Made by a program: the position numbers and the translations under genes. Shown here one piece after another: positions 1 to 6,476 of a stretch of DNA of 12,655 nucleotides. This DNA is from Rhodobacterales bacterium (GTDB lineage: Bacteria; Pseudomonadota; Alphaproteobacteria; Rhodobacterales; Rhodobacteraceae). Below the pieces are notes generated by a model, which saw nothing but the letters and a program-made list of their open reading frames with translations, did not search any database and was not told the DNA's origin. The stretch is taken from assembly GCA_009992615.1 (NCBI GenBank), contig JAACVA010000165.1:1-12655 (forward strand), read 5' to 3'. How positions within the stretch are numbered: position 1 is the stretch's first letter; every line of letters starts with the position of its first letter.

Positions 1-1174
1 GGCAAAGGCAAAGTTCGAACGCACGAAACCGCATGTGAACATTGGCACGATCGGTCACGTTGACCACGGCAAGACGACGTTGACGGCGGCGATCACCAAG
101 TATTTTGGCGAATTCCGGGCCTATGATCAGATTGACGGCGCGCCCGAGGAAAAGGCGCGCGGCATCACGATTTCGACGGCGCATGTGGAGTATGAGACCG
201 AGGCACGCCACTATGCCCACGTCGATTGCCCCGGCCACGCCGATTATGTGAAGAACATGATCACCGGTGCGGCGCAGATGGATGGCGCGATCCTGGTGGT
301 GAATGCCGCCGATGGCCCGATGCCGCAGACCCGTGAACACATTCTGCTGGGCCGTCAGGTGGGCATTCCGTCGATGGTTGTTTACATGAACAAGGTCGAT
401 CAGGTGGACGATGCCGAGCTGCTTGAGCTGGTCGAGATGGAAATCCGCGAATTGCTGTCGAAGTACGAGTATCCCGGCGACGACATTCCGGTCATTCCGG
501 GCTCGGCACTGGCAGCGATGAACGGCACCGATCCGGAAATCGGCGAAAGCTCGATCCGGGCGCTGATGAAGGCGGTTGACGAATTCATCCCGACCCCGGC
601 ACGCGCGATTGACCAGCCGTTCCTGATGCCGGTCGAAGGCGTTTTCTCGATTTCGGGTCGTGGCACGGTTGTGACCGGCCGGATCGAGCGTGGCGTTGTG
701 ACCGTGGGCGACGAGATTGAAATCGTTGGCATCCGCACGACCCGCAAGACCACCTGCACCGGTGTGGAGATGTTCAAGAAGCTGCTGGATCGGGGTGAGG
801 CGGGTGACAACATCGGCGCGCTTTTGCGCGGTATCGACCGTGAAGGCGTCGAGCGCGGCCAGGTGCTGTGCAAGCCCGGCTCGGTCAAGCCGCACACCAA
901 GTTCGAGGCCGAAGCTTATATCCTGACCAAGGAAGAGGGCGGACGTCACACACCGTTCTTCGCCAACTATCGTCCGCAGTTCTATTTCCGCACGACGGAC
1001 GTGACCGGCACGGTGCAACTGGCCGAAGGCACGGAAATGGTGATGCCCGGCGACAACGTGGCCTTTGGCGTCGAGCTGATCGCGCCGATCGCGATGGAGC
1101 AGGGCCTGCGCTTTGCCATCCGCGAAGGTGGCCGCACTGTCGGCGCCGGCGTGGTGTCAAAAATCATCGAGTGA
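1..1174 (+). CDS. tuf: Elongation factor Tu, missing only the first two bases of its start codon
   Basis: EF-Tu is the GTPase that delivers aminoacyl-tRNA to the ribosomal A site in the cytoplasm. The reading frame opens at base 2 with AKAKFERTKPHVN, so base 1 is the G of the ATG and the intact protein has 391 residues, usual for alphaproteobacteria. Counting from that Met, the P-loop GHVDHGKT is at 19-26, DCPGH at 76-80 with the GTPase His80, NKVD at 131-134, and an SAL motif follows. Domains 2 and 3 are complete to the C-terminal VVSKIIE. A GTG at 35 is internal (Val12) and not the start. It sits just upstream of rpsJ, the usual end of the str operon. Many proteobacteria have a second tuf copy; that cannot be seen here. 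Confidence 0.98.
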   Translation, partial: AKAKFERTKPHVNIGTIGHVDHGKTTLTAAITKYFGEFRAYDQIDGAPEEKARGITISTAHVEYETEARHYAHVDCPGHADYVKNMITGAAQMDGAILVVNAADGPMPQTREHILLGRQVGIPSMVVYMNKVDQVDDAELLELVEMEIRELLSKYEYPGDDIPVIPGSALAAMNGTDPEIGESSIRALMKAVDEFIPTPARAIDQPFLMPVEGVFSISGRGTVVTGRIERGVVTVGDEIEIVGIRTTRKTTCTGVEMFKKLLDRGEAGDNIGALLRGIDREGVERGQVLCKPGSVKPHTKFEAEAYILTKEEGGRHTPFFANYRPQFYFRTTDVTGTVQLAEGTEMVMPGDNVAFGVELIAPIAMEQGLRFAIREGGRTVGAGVVSKIIE

Positions 1175-1181
1175 CCGGTCT

Positions 1182-1207
1182 GTGCAGCGGGATTTTCCTC
1201 GCTGCGC
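1182..1207 (+). terminator. Stem-loop after tuf, possible weak terminator or attenuator
   Basis: Eight bases after the tuf stop, GTGCAGCG (1182-1189) pairs with CGCTGCGC (1200-1207), with one G-U pair. Two more inner pairs (1190-1191 with 1198-1199) leave a six-base loop. The stem is stable, but it is followed by AACTTTAAAG rather than a clean T run, so it may only reduce or pause transcription into rpsJ. Confidence 0.4.
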
Positions 1208-1228
1208 AACTTTAAAGATGGGTTCGAT

Positions 1229-1256
1229 GTGGAGGTGCCAATACCGGTGTCTCCAC
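1229..1256 (+). promoter_or_regulatory. Inverted repeat in the rpsJ leader
   Basis: GTGGAG (1229-1234) and CTCCAC (1251-1256) form a 6-bp stem around a 16-base loop, 35 bases before the rpsJ start. In E. coli the leader upstream of rpsJ is where L4 represses the S10 operon. Nothing here shows that this stem has the same role, and its sequence does not visibly resemble the E. coli leader. Confidence 0.25.
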
Positions 1257-1291
1257 CTCTCAACTCAAATAAGCCGCGAAAGGCAACTGAT

Positions 1292-1603
1292 ATGGCCGCT
1301 AGCCAAAATATTCGCATCAGGCTCAAGGCGTTCGATTATCGCGTGCTGGATGCCAGCACCCAGGAAATCGTGAACACCGCAAAACGGACCGGCGCCCATG
1401 TGCGCGGACCGATCCCGCTGCCGAACAAGATCGAGAAATTTACCGTTTTGCGTGGCCCTCACGTTGACAAGAAATCCCGCGATCAGTTTGAAATCCGGAC
1501 GCATAAGCGTTTGCTGGATATCGTCGATCCAACCCCGCAGACCGTGGACGCGCTGATGAAGCTCGACCTGGCTGCCGGGGTTGATGTCGAGATCAAGGTC
1601 TGA
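1292..1603 (+). CDS. rpsJ: 30S ribosomal protein S10 (uS10)
   Basis: S10 binds the 3' major domain of 16S rRNA in the head of the small subunit and, as NusE, also takes part in NusG/NusB antitermination complexes. The protein has 103 residues (family about 102-103). It starts MAASQNIRIRLKAFDYR and keeps the highly conserved GPIPLPNKIEKFTVLRGPH segment and the THKRLLDIVDPTPQTVDALMKL C-terminal half. The ATG at 1292 is preferred over an in-frame upstream start at 1229, because alignment with S10 begins at SQNIRIRLKAFD and an AAAGG lies about 8 bases upstream. It is the first gene of the S10 block and lies 14 bases before rplC. Confidence 0.97.
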   Translation: MAASQNIRIRLKAFDYRVLDASTQEIVNTAKRTGAHVRGPIPLPNKIEKFTVLRGPHVDKKSRDQFEIRTHKRLLDIVDPTPQTVDALMKLDLAAGVDVEIKV

Positions 1604-1617
1604 GGAGGGGCACGGTC

Positions 1618-2499
1618 ATGTTGCGCTCAGGCGTTATTGCAAAAAAAGTCGGGATGACCCGACTGTTCATGGATGATGGGAAGCAAATTCCTGTCACCGT
1701 TCTTCAATTGGATTCGCTTCAGGTGGTTGCACAGCGTACCCTCGAAAGGGATGGTTATACCGCCGTTCAGTTGGGCGCGGGTACGGCCAAGGTCAAGCGG
1801 ACCAGCAAGGCCATGCGTGGCCATTTCGCGCTGGCCAATGTCGTGCCAAAGCGTAAAATTGCCGAGTTCCGCGTTGCCGCCGAAAATCTGATTCCGGTGG
1901 GCGAGGAAATCACTGCAAATCATTACTTTGAGGGCCAGTACGTTGACGTGGCGGGCACTTCGATCGGTAAGGGTTTTGCTGGTGCGATGAAGCGGCACAA
2001 TTTTGGCGGCTTGCGTGCGTCGCATGGTGTGTCGGTTTCGCACCGCTCGCATGGGTCGACGGGGCAGTGCCAGGATCCGGGCAAGGTTTTCAAAGGTAAG
2101 AAGATGGCAGGGCATATGGGCGCGGTGCGCGTTACGACCCAGAATCTTCAGGTGATCCGCACCGATGCGGGCCGTGGGCTTATCATGGTCAAGGGTGCGG
2201 TTCCGGGTTCAAAAGGCGGTTGGGTGACGATCAAGGATGCGGTGAAAAAGCCGACGCCTGAAAACGTGATCTATCCGGCTGCATTGAAATCTGCCGCGGA
2301 AGAGGCTGAGCGGATGGCAAATGAGGCTGCCGAGGCCGCTGCCGCCGAAGCCGCCGCTGCTGAGGCTGCTGCCGCTGCTGAAGCTGCTGCCGCAGAGGAG
2401 GATGCATTGCACGCCGCTGAATCGGCGATTGCCGAGGACAAGGCAGATGCCGGTGACCAGAGCGTGTCTCTGGATGAGAAGAAGGAAGGCGACGCATGA
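1618..2499 (+). CDS. rplC: 50S ribosomal protein L3 (uL3) with long Ala/Glu-rich C-terminal tail
   Basis: L3 is an early-assembly 23S rRNA-binding protein whose internal loop reaches toward the peptidyl transferase centre. Residues 1-214 are a normal L3. They include the GVSVSHRSHGSTGQ loop, with the glutamine that PrmB methylates in E. coli (GSIGQ there, GSTGQ here), and PGKVFKGKKMAGHMG. Residues about 215-293 are extra compared with the 209-residue E. coli protein. Residues 236-261 are near-perfect EAAAA-type repeats, expected to form a helix, followed by an acidic end (EDKADAGDQ...DEKKEGDA). A strong GGAGG Shine-Dalgarno overlaps the rpsJ stop region. The stop overlaps the rplD start (ATGA). 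Similar tails are, to my recollection, common in Rhodobacterales L3; their function is unknown to me. Confidence 0.97.
   Translation: MLRSGVIAKKVGMTRLFMDDGKQIPVTVLQLDSLQVVAQRTLERDGYTAVQLGAGTAKVKRTSKAMRGHFALANVVPKRKIAEFRVAAENLIPVGEEITANHYFEGQYVDVAGTSIGKGFAGAMKRHNFGGLRASHGVSVSHRSHGSTGQCQDPGKVFKGKKMAGHMGAVRVTTQNLQVIRTDAGRGLIMVKGAVPGSKGGWVTIKDAVKKPTPENVIYPAALKSAAEEAERMANEAAEAAAAEAAAAEAAAAAEAAAAEEDALHAAESAIAEDKADAGDQSVSLDEKKEGDA
2323..2400 (+). repeat. Imperfect in-frame repeats coding the EAAAA tract of L3
   Basis: GCC/GCT/GAG codons repeat with a 15-18 base period. For example, GAGGCTGCTGCCG at 2362-2374 recurs as GAAGCTGCTGCCG at 2380-2392. The tract encodes Glu followed by four or five Ala several times. 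Such tracts can change length by slippage, in steps that keep the frame. Confidence 0.7.
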
Positions 2500-3116
2500 A
2501 ACTCGACGTGATCAAACTGGACGGCGGCGCAGCCGGATCGGTGGATCTCGGCGACGAGATCTTCGGACTTGAGCCGCGGGTGGATATTCTGCACCGCGTC
2601 GTCCGTTGGCAGCGCAACAACGCCCAGGCCGGCACCCACAAAGTGAAGACCCGGCGTGAAACCTCGTATTCGACCAAAAAGATTTATCGGCAGAAAGGCA
2701 CCGGTGGCGCACGTCACGGTGACCGCAATGCGCCGATTTTCCGTAAGGGCGGTATTTACAAGGGTCCAACTCCGCGGAGCCACGGACACGAGCTGACCAA
2801 GAAGTTCCGCAAGTTGGGGTTGAAGCACGCCCTGTCTGCCAAGATGGCCGCCGGTGAATTGGTGGTGATCGAGGACGCGGTGATGGAGGAGATCAAGACC
2901 GCGATGCTGGCAAGGCAAGTGAAGGCTCTTGGCTGGAAGCGCGTATTGATCATTGACGGCACCGAAGTGAACGAGAATTTCGCCCGTGCGGCAGCCAACA
3001 TTGACGGACTGGACGTTCTGCCCACGATGGGTGCCAATGTTTATGACATTCTGAAGCGTGATACTTTGGTGCTGACCAAAGCTGGTGTTGAAGCGCTGGA
3101 AGCGAGGTTGAAATGA
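2496..3116 (+). CDS. rplD: 50S ribosomal protein L4 (uL4)
   Basis: L4 binds domain I of 23S rRNA, and its extended loop lines the exit tunnel beside L22. In gamma-proteobacteria it also represses the S10 operon; this has not been shown for alphaproteobacteria as far as I know. The protein has 206 residues (E. coli 201). The tunnel loop is visible around residues 50-95 as ETSYSTKKIYRQKGTGGARHG followed by IFRKGGIYKGPTPRSH. The C-terminal alpha/beta domain ends in LTKAGVEALEARLK. Start and stop both lie in ATGA overlaps with rplC and rplW, pointing to translational coupling. Confidence 0.97.
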   Translation: MKLDVIKLDGGAAGSVDLGDEIFGLEPRVDILHRVVRWQRNNAQAGTHKVKTRRETSYSTKKIYRQKGTGGARHGDRNAPIFRKGGIYKGPTPRSHGHELTKKFRKLGLKHALSAKMAAGELVVIEDAVMEEIKTAMLARQVKALGWKRVLIIDGTEVNENFARAAANIDGLDVLPTMGANVYDILKRDTLVLTKAGVEALEARLK

Positions 3117-3409
3117 CCACCAAGGCAGAACTTTATGACGTGATCCGCAAGCCGGTCATCACCGAAAAGGCGACCATGGCGTCTGAGAATGGTGCCGTTG
3201 TGTTTGAGGTGTCGATCGCCGCGAACAAGCCGCAGATCAAGGAAGCGGTGGAAACGCTGTTTGGGGTCAAGGTAAAGGCGGTGAACACAACCATCACGAA
3301 AGGCAAGGTCAAGCGGTTTCGCGGGATGCTTGGCCGCCGGAAGGACGTCAAAAAGGCGTATGTGACGCTTGAAGATGGCAATACGATTGACGTTTCCACA
3401 GGTCTCTAA
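3113..3409 (+). CDS. rplW: 50S ribosomal protein L23 (uL23)
   Basis: L23 sits at the mouth of the exit tunnel and is the docking site for trigger factor and SRP. The protein has 98 residues, typical for the family. The N-terminal DVIRKPVITEKATMA is the family signature. The basic loop KGKVKRFRGMLGRRKDVKKAYVTL is also clear, and the protein ends in a short DVSTGL. The ATG overlaps the rplD stop by four bases. Downstream the operon is interrupted by 155 bases with a terminator-like hairpin, whereas in E. coli rplB follows closely. Confidence 0.97.
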   Translation: MTTKAELYDVIRKPVITEKATMASENGAVVFEVSIAANKPQIKEAVETLFGVKVKAVNTTITKGKVKRFRGMLGRRKDVKKAYVTLEDGNTIDVSTGL

Positions 3410-3429
3410 TAACACCCGGCAATGGTTTG

Positions 3430-3458
3430 GCCCCGGATTCGTCCGGGGCTGATTTTTT
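3430..3458 (+). terminator. Intrinsic terminator or attenuator between rplW and rplB
   Basis: GCCCCGGA (3430-3437) and TCCGGGGC (3442-3449) form a perfect 8-bp, GC-rich stem around a TTCG tetraloop. After TGA comes a run of six T (3453-3458). This is a textbook intrinsic terminator in form, yet it lies inside the S10 block, 20 bases after the rplW stop. It could end an rpsJ-rplW transcript or work as an attenuator with partial read-through into rplB. Confidence 0.75.
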
Positions 3459-3465
3459 CTAATTT

Positions 3466-3512
3466 GGGACCTCGCAAAGGGCCCTGCAAATCGGGGACCT
3501 GAAATGGGCCCT
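3466..3512 (+). repeat. Two-copy repeat GGGACCT-N5/6-GGGCCCT upstream of rplB
   Basis: The motif GGGACCT followed by GGGCCCT occurs at 3466-3485 with six bases between its halves and again at 3494-3512 with five. GGGCCC is itself palindromic, and GGGACCT can pair partly with the other blocks, so several alternative foldings are possible just after the terminator. The function is unknown. Confidence 0.55.
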
Positions 3513-3525
3513 ATACATCAAGAGA

Positions 3526-3541
3526 CGGGCGTTACCGCCCG
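3526..3541 (+). promoter_or_regulatory. Small hairpin ahead of the rplB ribosome binding site
   Basis: CGGGCG (3526-3531) pairs perfectly with CGCCCG (3536-3541) around a four-base loop. It ends 10 bases before the GGAAG (3552-3556) that serves the rplB ATG at 3565. There is no T run, so it is not a terminator. It may shape the 5' leader of rplB. Confidence 0.4.
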
Positions 3542-3564
3542 CAAAGCAAACGGAAGACACAAGC

Positions 3565-4407
3565 ATGGCACTCAAGTCGTATAAGCCGACGACGCCGGGC
3601 CAGCGCGGGCTGGTGCTGATCGACCGTTCGGAGCTTTGGAAAGGTCGTCCTGTCAAGTCCCTCACCGAGGGTTTGAGCAAGCATGGCGGCCGGAACAATA
3701 CCGGACGAATTACGATGCGTCGCAAGGGTGGGGGCGCAAAGCGTCTTTACCGTATCGTCGATTTCAAGCGGAACAAACTTGATATGGCGGCGACTGTTAT
3801 TCGCATCGAATACGACCCGAACCGCACGGCATTCATTGCCCTGATTTCCTATGATGATGGCGAGCAGGCTTATATTCTGGCGCCGCAGCGTCTTGGAATC
3901 GGCGACAAGGTTATTGCCTCGGGCAAAGCCGACATCAAGCCGGGCAATGCGATGCCATTTTCAGGAATGCCGATCGGTACGATCATACACAATATCGAGT
4001 TGAAGCAAGGCAAGGGTGGGCAGATCGCCCGTGCGGCCGGCACCTATGCCCAGTTCGTGGGCCGTGACGGCGGTTATGCCCAGATCCGACTGTCGTCTGG
4101 TGAATTGCGCCTCGTGCGGCAGGAATGTATGGCCACTGTTGGGGCTGTTTCCAACCCTGACAACAGCAACCAGAATATCGGCAAGGCCGGGCGTAACCGC
4201 CACTTTGGCATTCGCCCTTCTGTCCGTGGTGTTGTGATGAACCCCATCGACCACCCTCACGGTGGTGGCGAGGGCCGCACATCGGGTGGTCGTCACCCGG
4301 TTACGCCTTGGGGCAAGGGCACTAAAGGCAACAAGACCCGTAACAAGAACAAAGCGTCGCAGAAGCTGATCATCCGCTCGCGTCACGCCAAGAAGAAAGG
4401 ACGCTAA
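3565..4407 (+). CDS. rplB: 50S ribosomal protein L2 (uL2)
   Basis: L2 is needed for subunit association and for peptidyl transferase activity, and contacts 23S rRNA close to the active centre. The protein has 280 residues (E. coli 273). It starts MALKSYKPTTPGQRGLV. RRKGGGAKRLYR at 52-63 is the OB-fold RNA-binding signature, and DHPHGGGEG at 229-237 is the conserved histidine-rich loop near the active centre, followed by HPVTPWGKGTKG. The C-terminus is very basic (KKKGR). GGAAG lies 8 bases before the ATG. Because a terminator precedes it, this gene may begin a separate or attenuated transcript that continues through rplP. Confidence 0.98.
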   Translation: MALKSYKPTTPGQRGLVLIDRSELWKGRPVKSLTEGLSKHGGRNNTGRITMRRKGGGAKRLYRIVDFKRNKLDMAATVIRIEYDPNRTAFIALISYDDGEQAYILAPQRLGIGDKVIASGKADIKPGNAMPFSGMPIGTIIHNIELKQGKGGQIARAAGTYAQFVGRDGGYAQIRLSSGELRLVRQECMATVGAVSNPDNSNQNIGKAGRNRHFGIRPSVRGVVMNPIDHPHGGGEGRTSGGRHPVTPWGKGTKGNKTRNKNKASQKLIIRSRHAKKKGR

Positions 4408-4410
4408 TCC

Positions 4411-4689
4411 ATGACGCGTTCCGTTTGGAAAGGCCCGTTTGTCGACGCATTCGTCCTCAAAAAGGCTGAAGCGACTCGTGAGTCCGGCCGTAAGGAAGTG
4501 ATCAAGATCTGGTCGCGGCGCTCAACAATCCTGCCCCAATTCGTGGGTCTCACCTTTGGTGTGTACAACGGCAAGAAACATATCCCCGTCAATGTGAGCG
4601 AGGATATGATTGGTCAGAAGTTTGGTGAATATTCGCCGACACGCACCTATCACGGCCATGCCGCCGACAAGAAGGCGAAGCGCAAATGA
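4411..4689 (+). CDS. rpsS: 30S ribosomal protein S19 (uS19)
   Basis: S19 lies in the head of the small subunit, forms a pair with S13 and contacts the 23S rRNA bridge. The protein has 92 residues, the normal length. It starts MTRSVWKGPFVDAFVLKKAE and contains the signature IKIWSRRSTILPQFVGLTFGVYNGKKH and FGEYSPTRTYHGH. It lies 3 bases after rplB with AAAGGA upstream, and its stop overlaps the rplV ATG (ATGA). Confidence 0.97.
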   Translation: MTRSVWKGPFVDAFVLKKAEATRESGRKEVIKIWSRRSTILPQFVGLTFGVYNGKKHIPVNVSEDMIGQKFGEYSPTRTYHGHAADKKAKRK

Positions 4690-5075
4690 GCAAGGATAAG
4701 AACCCCCGCCGCGTGGCTGAAAACGAGGCATTGGCAAAAGCCAAGATGTTGCGCACCAGTCCGCAGAAATTGAACCTTGTTGCGCAGTTGATCCGCGGCA
4801 AGAAGGTGGAGAAGGCATTGTCTGATTTGACATTCAGCAAAAAACGTATCGCGTTGGATGTCAGGAAGTGTTTGCAATCTGCGATTGCGAATGCCGAGAA
4901 CAACCACAATCTTGACGTTGATGATCTTATTGTTGCCGAAGCTTATGTCGGTAAGAATCTCACGATGAAACGTGGGAAACCGCGGGCCCGGGGGCGTTTT
5001 GGCAAGATCGTCAAACCGTTTGCCGAGATCACAATCAAGGTCCGTCAGGTCGAAGCCGCTGGGGAGCAAGCGTAA
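4686..5075 (+). CDS. rplV: 50S ribosomal protein L22 (uL22)
   Basis: L22 touches all domains of 23S rRNA, and its long beta-hairpin narrows the exit tunnel together with L4. The protein has 129 residues. The core KMLRTSPQKLNLVAQLIRGK (20-39) and the NAENNHNLD turn (69-77) are clear. The hairpin, at about 87-112, reads YVGKNLTMKRGKPRARGRFG; macrolide-resistance changes occur in this loop in other bacteria, and nothing here indicates one. The ATG is inside the rpsS stop and the TAA overlaps the rpsC ATG by one base (TAATG), so translation is probably coupled on both sides. Confidence 0.97.
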   Translation: MSKDKNPRRVAENEALAKAKMLRTSPQKLNLVAQLIRGKKVEKALSDLTFSKKRIALDVRKCLQSAIANAENNHNLDVDDLIVAEAYVGKNLTMKRGKPRARGRFGKIVKPFAEITIKVRQVEAAGEQA

Positions 5076-5791
5076 TGGGACAAAAGGTAAATCCGATTGG
5101 CATGCGCCTCCAGGTGAACCGCACCTGGGACAGTCGCTGGTTCGCTAACACGAAGGAATACGGCGGTCTTCTGTTGGAAGATCTGCGGATGCGCGAGTTC
5201 ATCAAGAAGGATTGCGCGCAGGCCGGTGTCAGCAAGGTTATCATCGAACGTCCGCACAAAAAGTGTCGGGTTACGGTGCATACGGCGCGGCCCGGTGTTA
5301 TCATCGGCAAAAAAGGCGCAGACATCGAAACTTTGCGCAAGAAGCTGGCAGCGATGACGGACAGCGATCTGCACTTGAACATCGTCGAGGTGCGCAAGCC
5401 TGAACTGGACGCCGCTCTCGTTGCTGAATCGATTGCCCAACAGCTTGAGCGGCGGGTTTCATTCCGGCGTGCCATGAAACGTGCCGTGCAGAACGCGATG
5501 CGGATGGGGTCTCTGGGGATCCGGGTCAATCTTGCTGGCCGTCTTGGCGGGGCAGAGATTGCGCGCACGGAATGGTATCGAGAAGGCCGGGTGCCGCTGC
5601 ACACGCTGCGTGCCGATATCGATTATGCTGCCTACGAAGCGAAGACTGCCTATGGAATTATTGGGATCAAGGTCTGGATCTTCAAAGGTGAAATCATGGA
5701 GCACGATCCCTCGGCGCATGACCGTCGGATGGCCGAGCTTCAGGAAGGTCCTGCGCCCCGTGGTTCAGGTGGCGACCGTGGTCGTCGGTAG
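5075..5791 (+). CDS. rpsC: 30S ribosomal protein S3 (uS3)
   Basis: S3 forms part of the mRNA entry tunnel with S4 and S5 and contributes to mRNA helicase activity. The protein has 238 residues (E. coli 233). It starts MGQKVNPIGMRLQVNRTWDS, the standard N-terminus. The type II KH domain carries GKKG at 78-81 within PGVIIGKKGADIETLRKKL. The C-terminal domain includes GRLGGAEIARTEWYREGRVPLHTLRADIDY. The tail after about 215 is poorly conserved and ends in Gly/Arg residues (GSGGDRGRR), as in related species. A GGGGAG sits about 10 bases before the ATG, inside the rplV end. Confidence 0.98.
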   Translation: MGQKVNPIGMRLQVNRTWDSRWFANTKEYGGLLLEDLRMREFIKKDCAQAGVSKVIIERPHKKCRVTVHTARPGVIIGKKGADIETLRKKLAAMTDSDLHLNIVEVRKPELDAALVAESIAQQLERRVSFRRAMKRAVQNAMRMGSLGIRVNLAGRLGGAEIARTEWYREGRVPLHTLRADIDYAAYEAKTAYGIIGIKVWIFKGEIMEHDPSAHDRRMAELQEGPAPRGSGGDRGRR

Positions 5792-5803
5792 GGAGTGAAA
5801 TAG

Positions 5804-6217
5804 ATGCTGCAACCAAAGCGCACCAAATTCCGCAAAATGCACAAGGGCCGGATACATGGCGAGGCCAAGGGTGGGTCTGACCTGTCGTTTGGCACCTATG
5901 GCCTGAAAGCGGTTGAACCCGAGCGGATTACTGCCCGCCAGATCGAGGCGGCTCGCCGTGCCATGACCCGTCATATGAAACGTCAGGGCCGTGTCTGGAT
6001 TCGTATTTTTCCGGATCTGCCTGTGACGTCGAAGCCTGTCGAAGTTCGGATGGGTAAAGGCAAGGGGTCGGTTGATTTCTGGGCTGCCAAGGTCAAGCCT
6101 GGTCGTATAATGTTTGAACTCGATGGTGTCACCGACGTCGTTGCGCGTGAGGCATTACGTCTCGCTGCGATGAAGCTGCCTATCAAGACCCGCACTGTGG
6201 TGCGTGAGGACTGGTAA
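5804..6217 (+). CDS. rplP: 50S ribosomal protein L16 (uL16)
   Basis: L16 completes the A-site side of the large subunit and helps position the acceptor arm of tRNA. The protein has 137 residues (E. coli 136). It starts MLQPKRTKFRKMHKGRIHGEA and keeps the ARQIEAARRAMTRHMKRQG segment. VRMGKGKGSVDFW contains Arg82, equivalent to Arg81 of E. coli L16, which YcfD/RoxA hydroxylates there. It ends ...KTRTVVREDW. It follows rpsC by 12 bases. A strong terminator lies 29 bases after its stop, so it seems to be the last gene of this transcript rather than being followed by rpmC. Confidence 0.98.
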   Translation: MLQPKRTKFRKMHKGRIHGEAKGGSDLSFGTYGLKAVEPERITARQIEAARRAMTRHMKRQGRVWIRIFPDLPVTSKPVEVRMGKGKGSVDFWAAKVKPGRIMFELDGVTDVVAREALRLAAMKLPIKTRTVVREDW

Positions 6218-6246
6218 GTTTGGTGAATTACGACCTGTGTTTGGAT

Positions 6247-6277
6247 GACCCTGCCGGGAAACTGGCGGGGTCTTTTT
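6247..6277 (+). terminator. Intrinsic terminator closing the S10 block
   Basis: GACCCTGCC (6247-6255) pairs with GGCGGGGTC (6264-6272) as a 9-bp stem with one G-U pair and an eight-base loop, directly followed by five T. Form and position, 29 bases after the rplP stop, fit a genuine transcription end. Confidence 0.85.
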
Positions 6278-6343
6278 GTCTTATCCGCCCGGAGATAGAG
6301 GTTTTATTTTTTAATGACCCGCAAGATGCCCGCCTACGTTGCG

Positions 6344-6349
6344 TATAAT
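6344..6349 (+). promoter_or_regulatory. Isolated TATAAT box upstream of the oxygenase gene
   Basis: A perfect TATAAT lies 128 bases before the downstream start codon. No convincing TTGACA-like box is found 16-18 bases upstream (only the partial TGACCC, too far away). It is reported because a second TATAAT occurs nearby and the host sequence is otherwise GC-rich. Confidence 0.2.
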
Positions 6350-6422
6350 GCCCTGTCCAAACGGAATTTTCTATCAAAGATGTGGAGCTGATTATTGGCG
6401 CGGGTGCCAACGATCCTTGCGC

Positions 6423-6428
6423 TATAAT
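6423..6428 (+). promoter_or_regulatory. Candidate -10 box for the oxygenase gene
   Basis: A perfect TATAAT sits 48 bases before the ATG at 6477, a sensible distance for the promoter of an independently transcribed gene after a terminator. The matching -35 region is poor: TTGGCG at 6395-6400 would require a 22-base spacer. Treat it as a candidate only. Confidence 0.35.
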
Positions 6429-6476
6429 AGTCGGCTCAAACACCGCAACACGTGAGCCCCCCACATAGGTTTTCTT

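Noticed and set aside
400..900. 166-codon open frame on the - strand inside tuf
   Set aside because: It lies entirely opposite a highly conserved EF-Tu gene. Its Ser/Arg/Pro-rich composition is the usual antisense shadow of GC-rich coding DNA, with no family resemblance.
2271..2918. 215-codon open frame on the - strand across the rplC/rplD junction
   Set aside because: The long Ala/Ser tract simply mirrors the Ala/Glu repeats of L3 on the other strand, and the frame covers two certain genes. There is no start signal and no recognisable domain.
3466..3512. The two GGGACCT...GGGCCCT copies as a CRISPR or insertion-site signature
   Set aside because: There are only two imperfect copies, with no regular spacer array, no transposase and no target duplication. 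Local RNA structure is a more modest reading.
6314..6391. Short + strand frame of about 25 codons starting ATGACCCGCAAG in the gap before the oxygenase gene
   Set aside because: The ATG is preceded only by T/A-rich sequence without a Shine-Dalgarno, and the peptide resembles nothing known to me.
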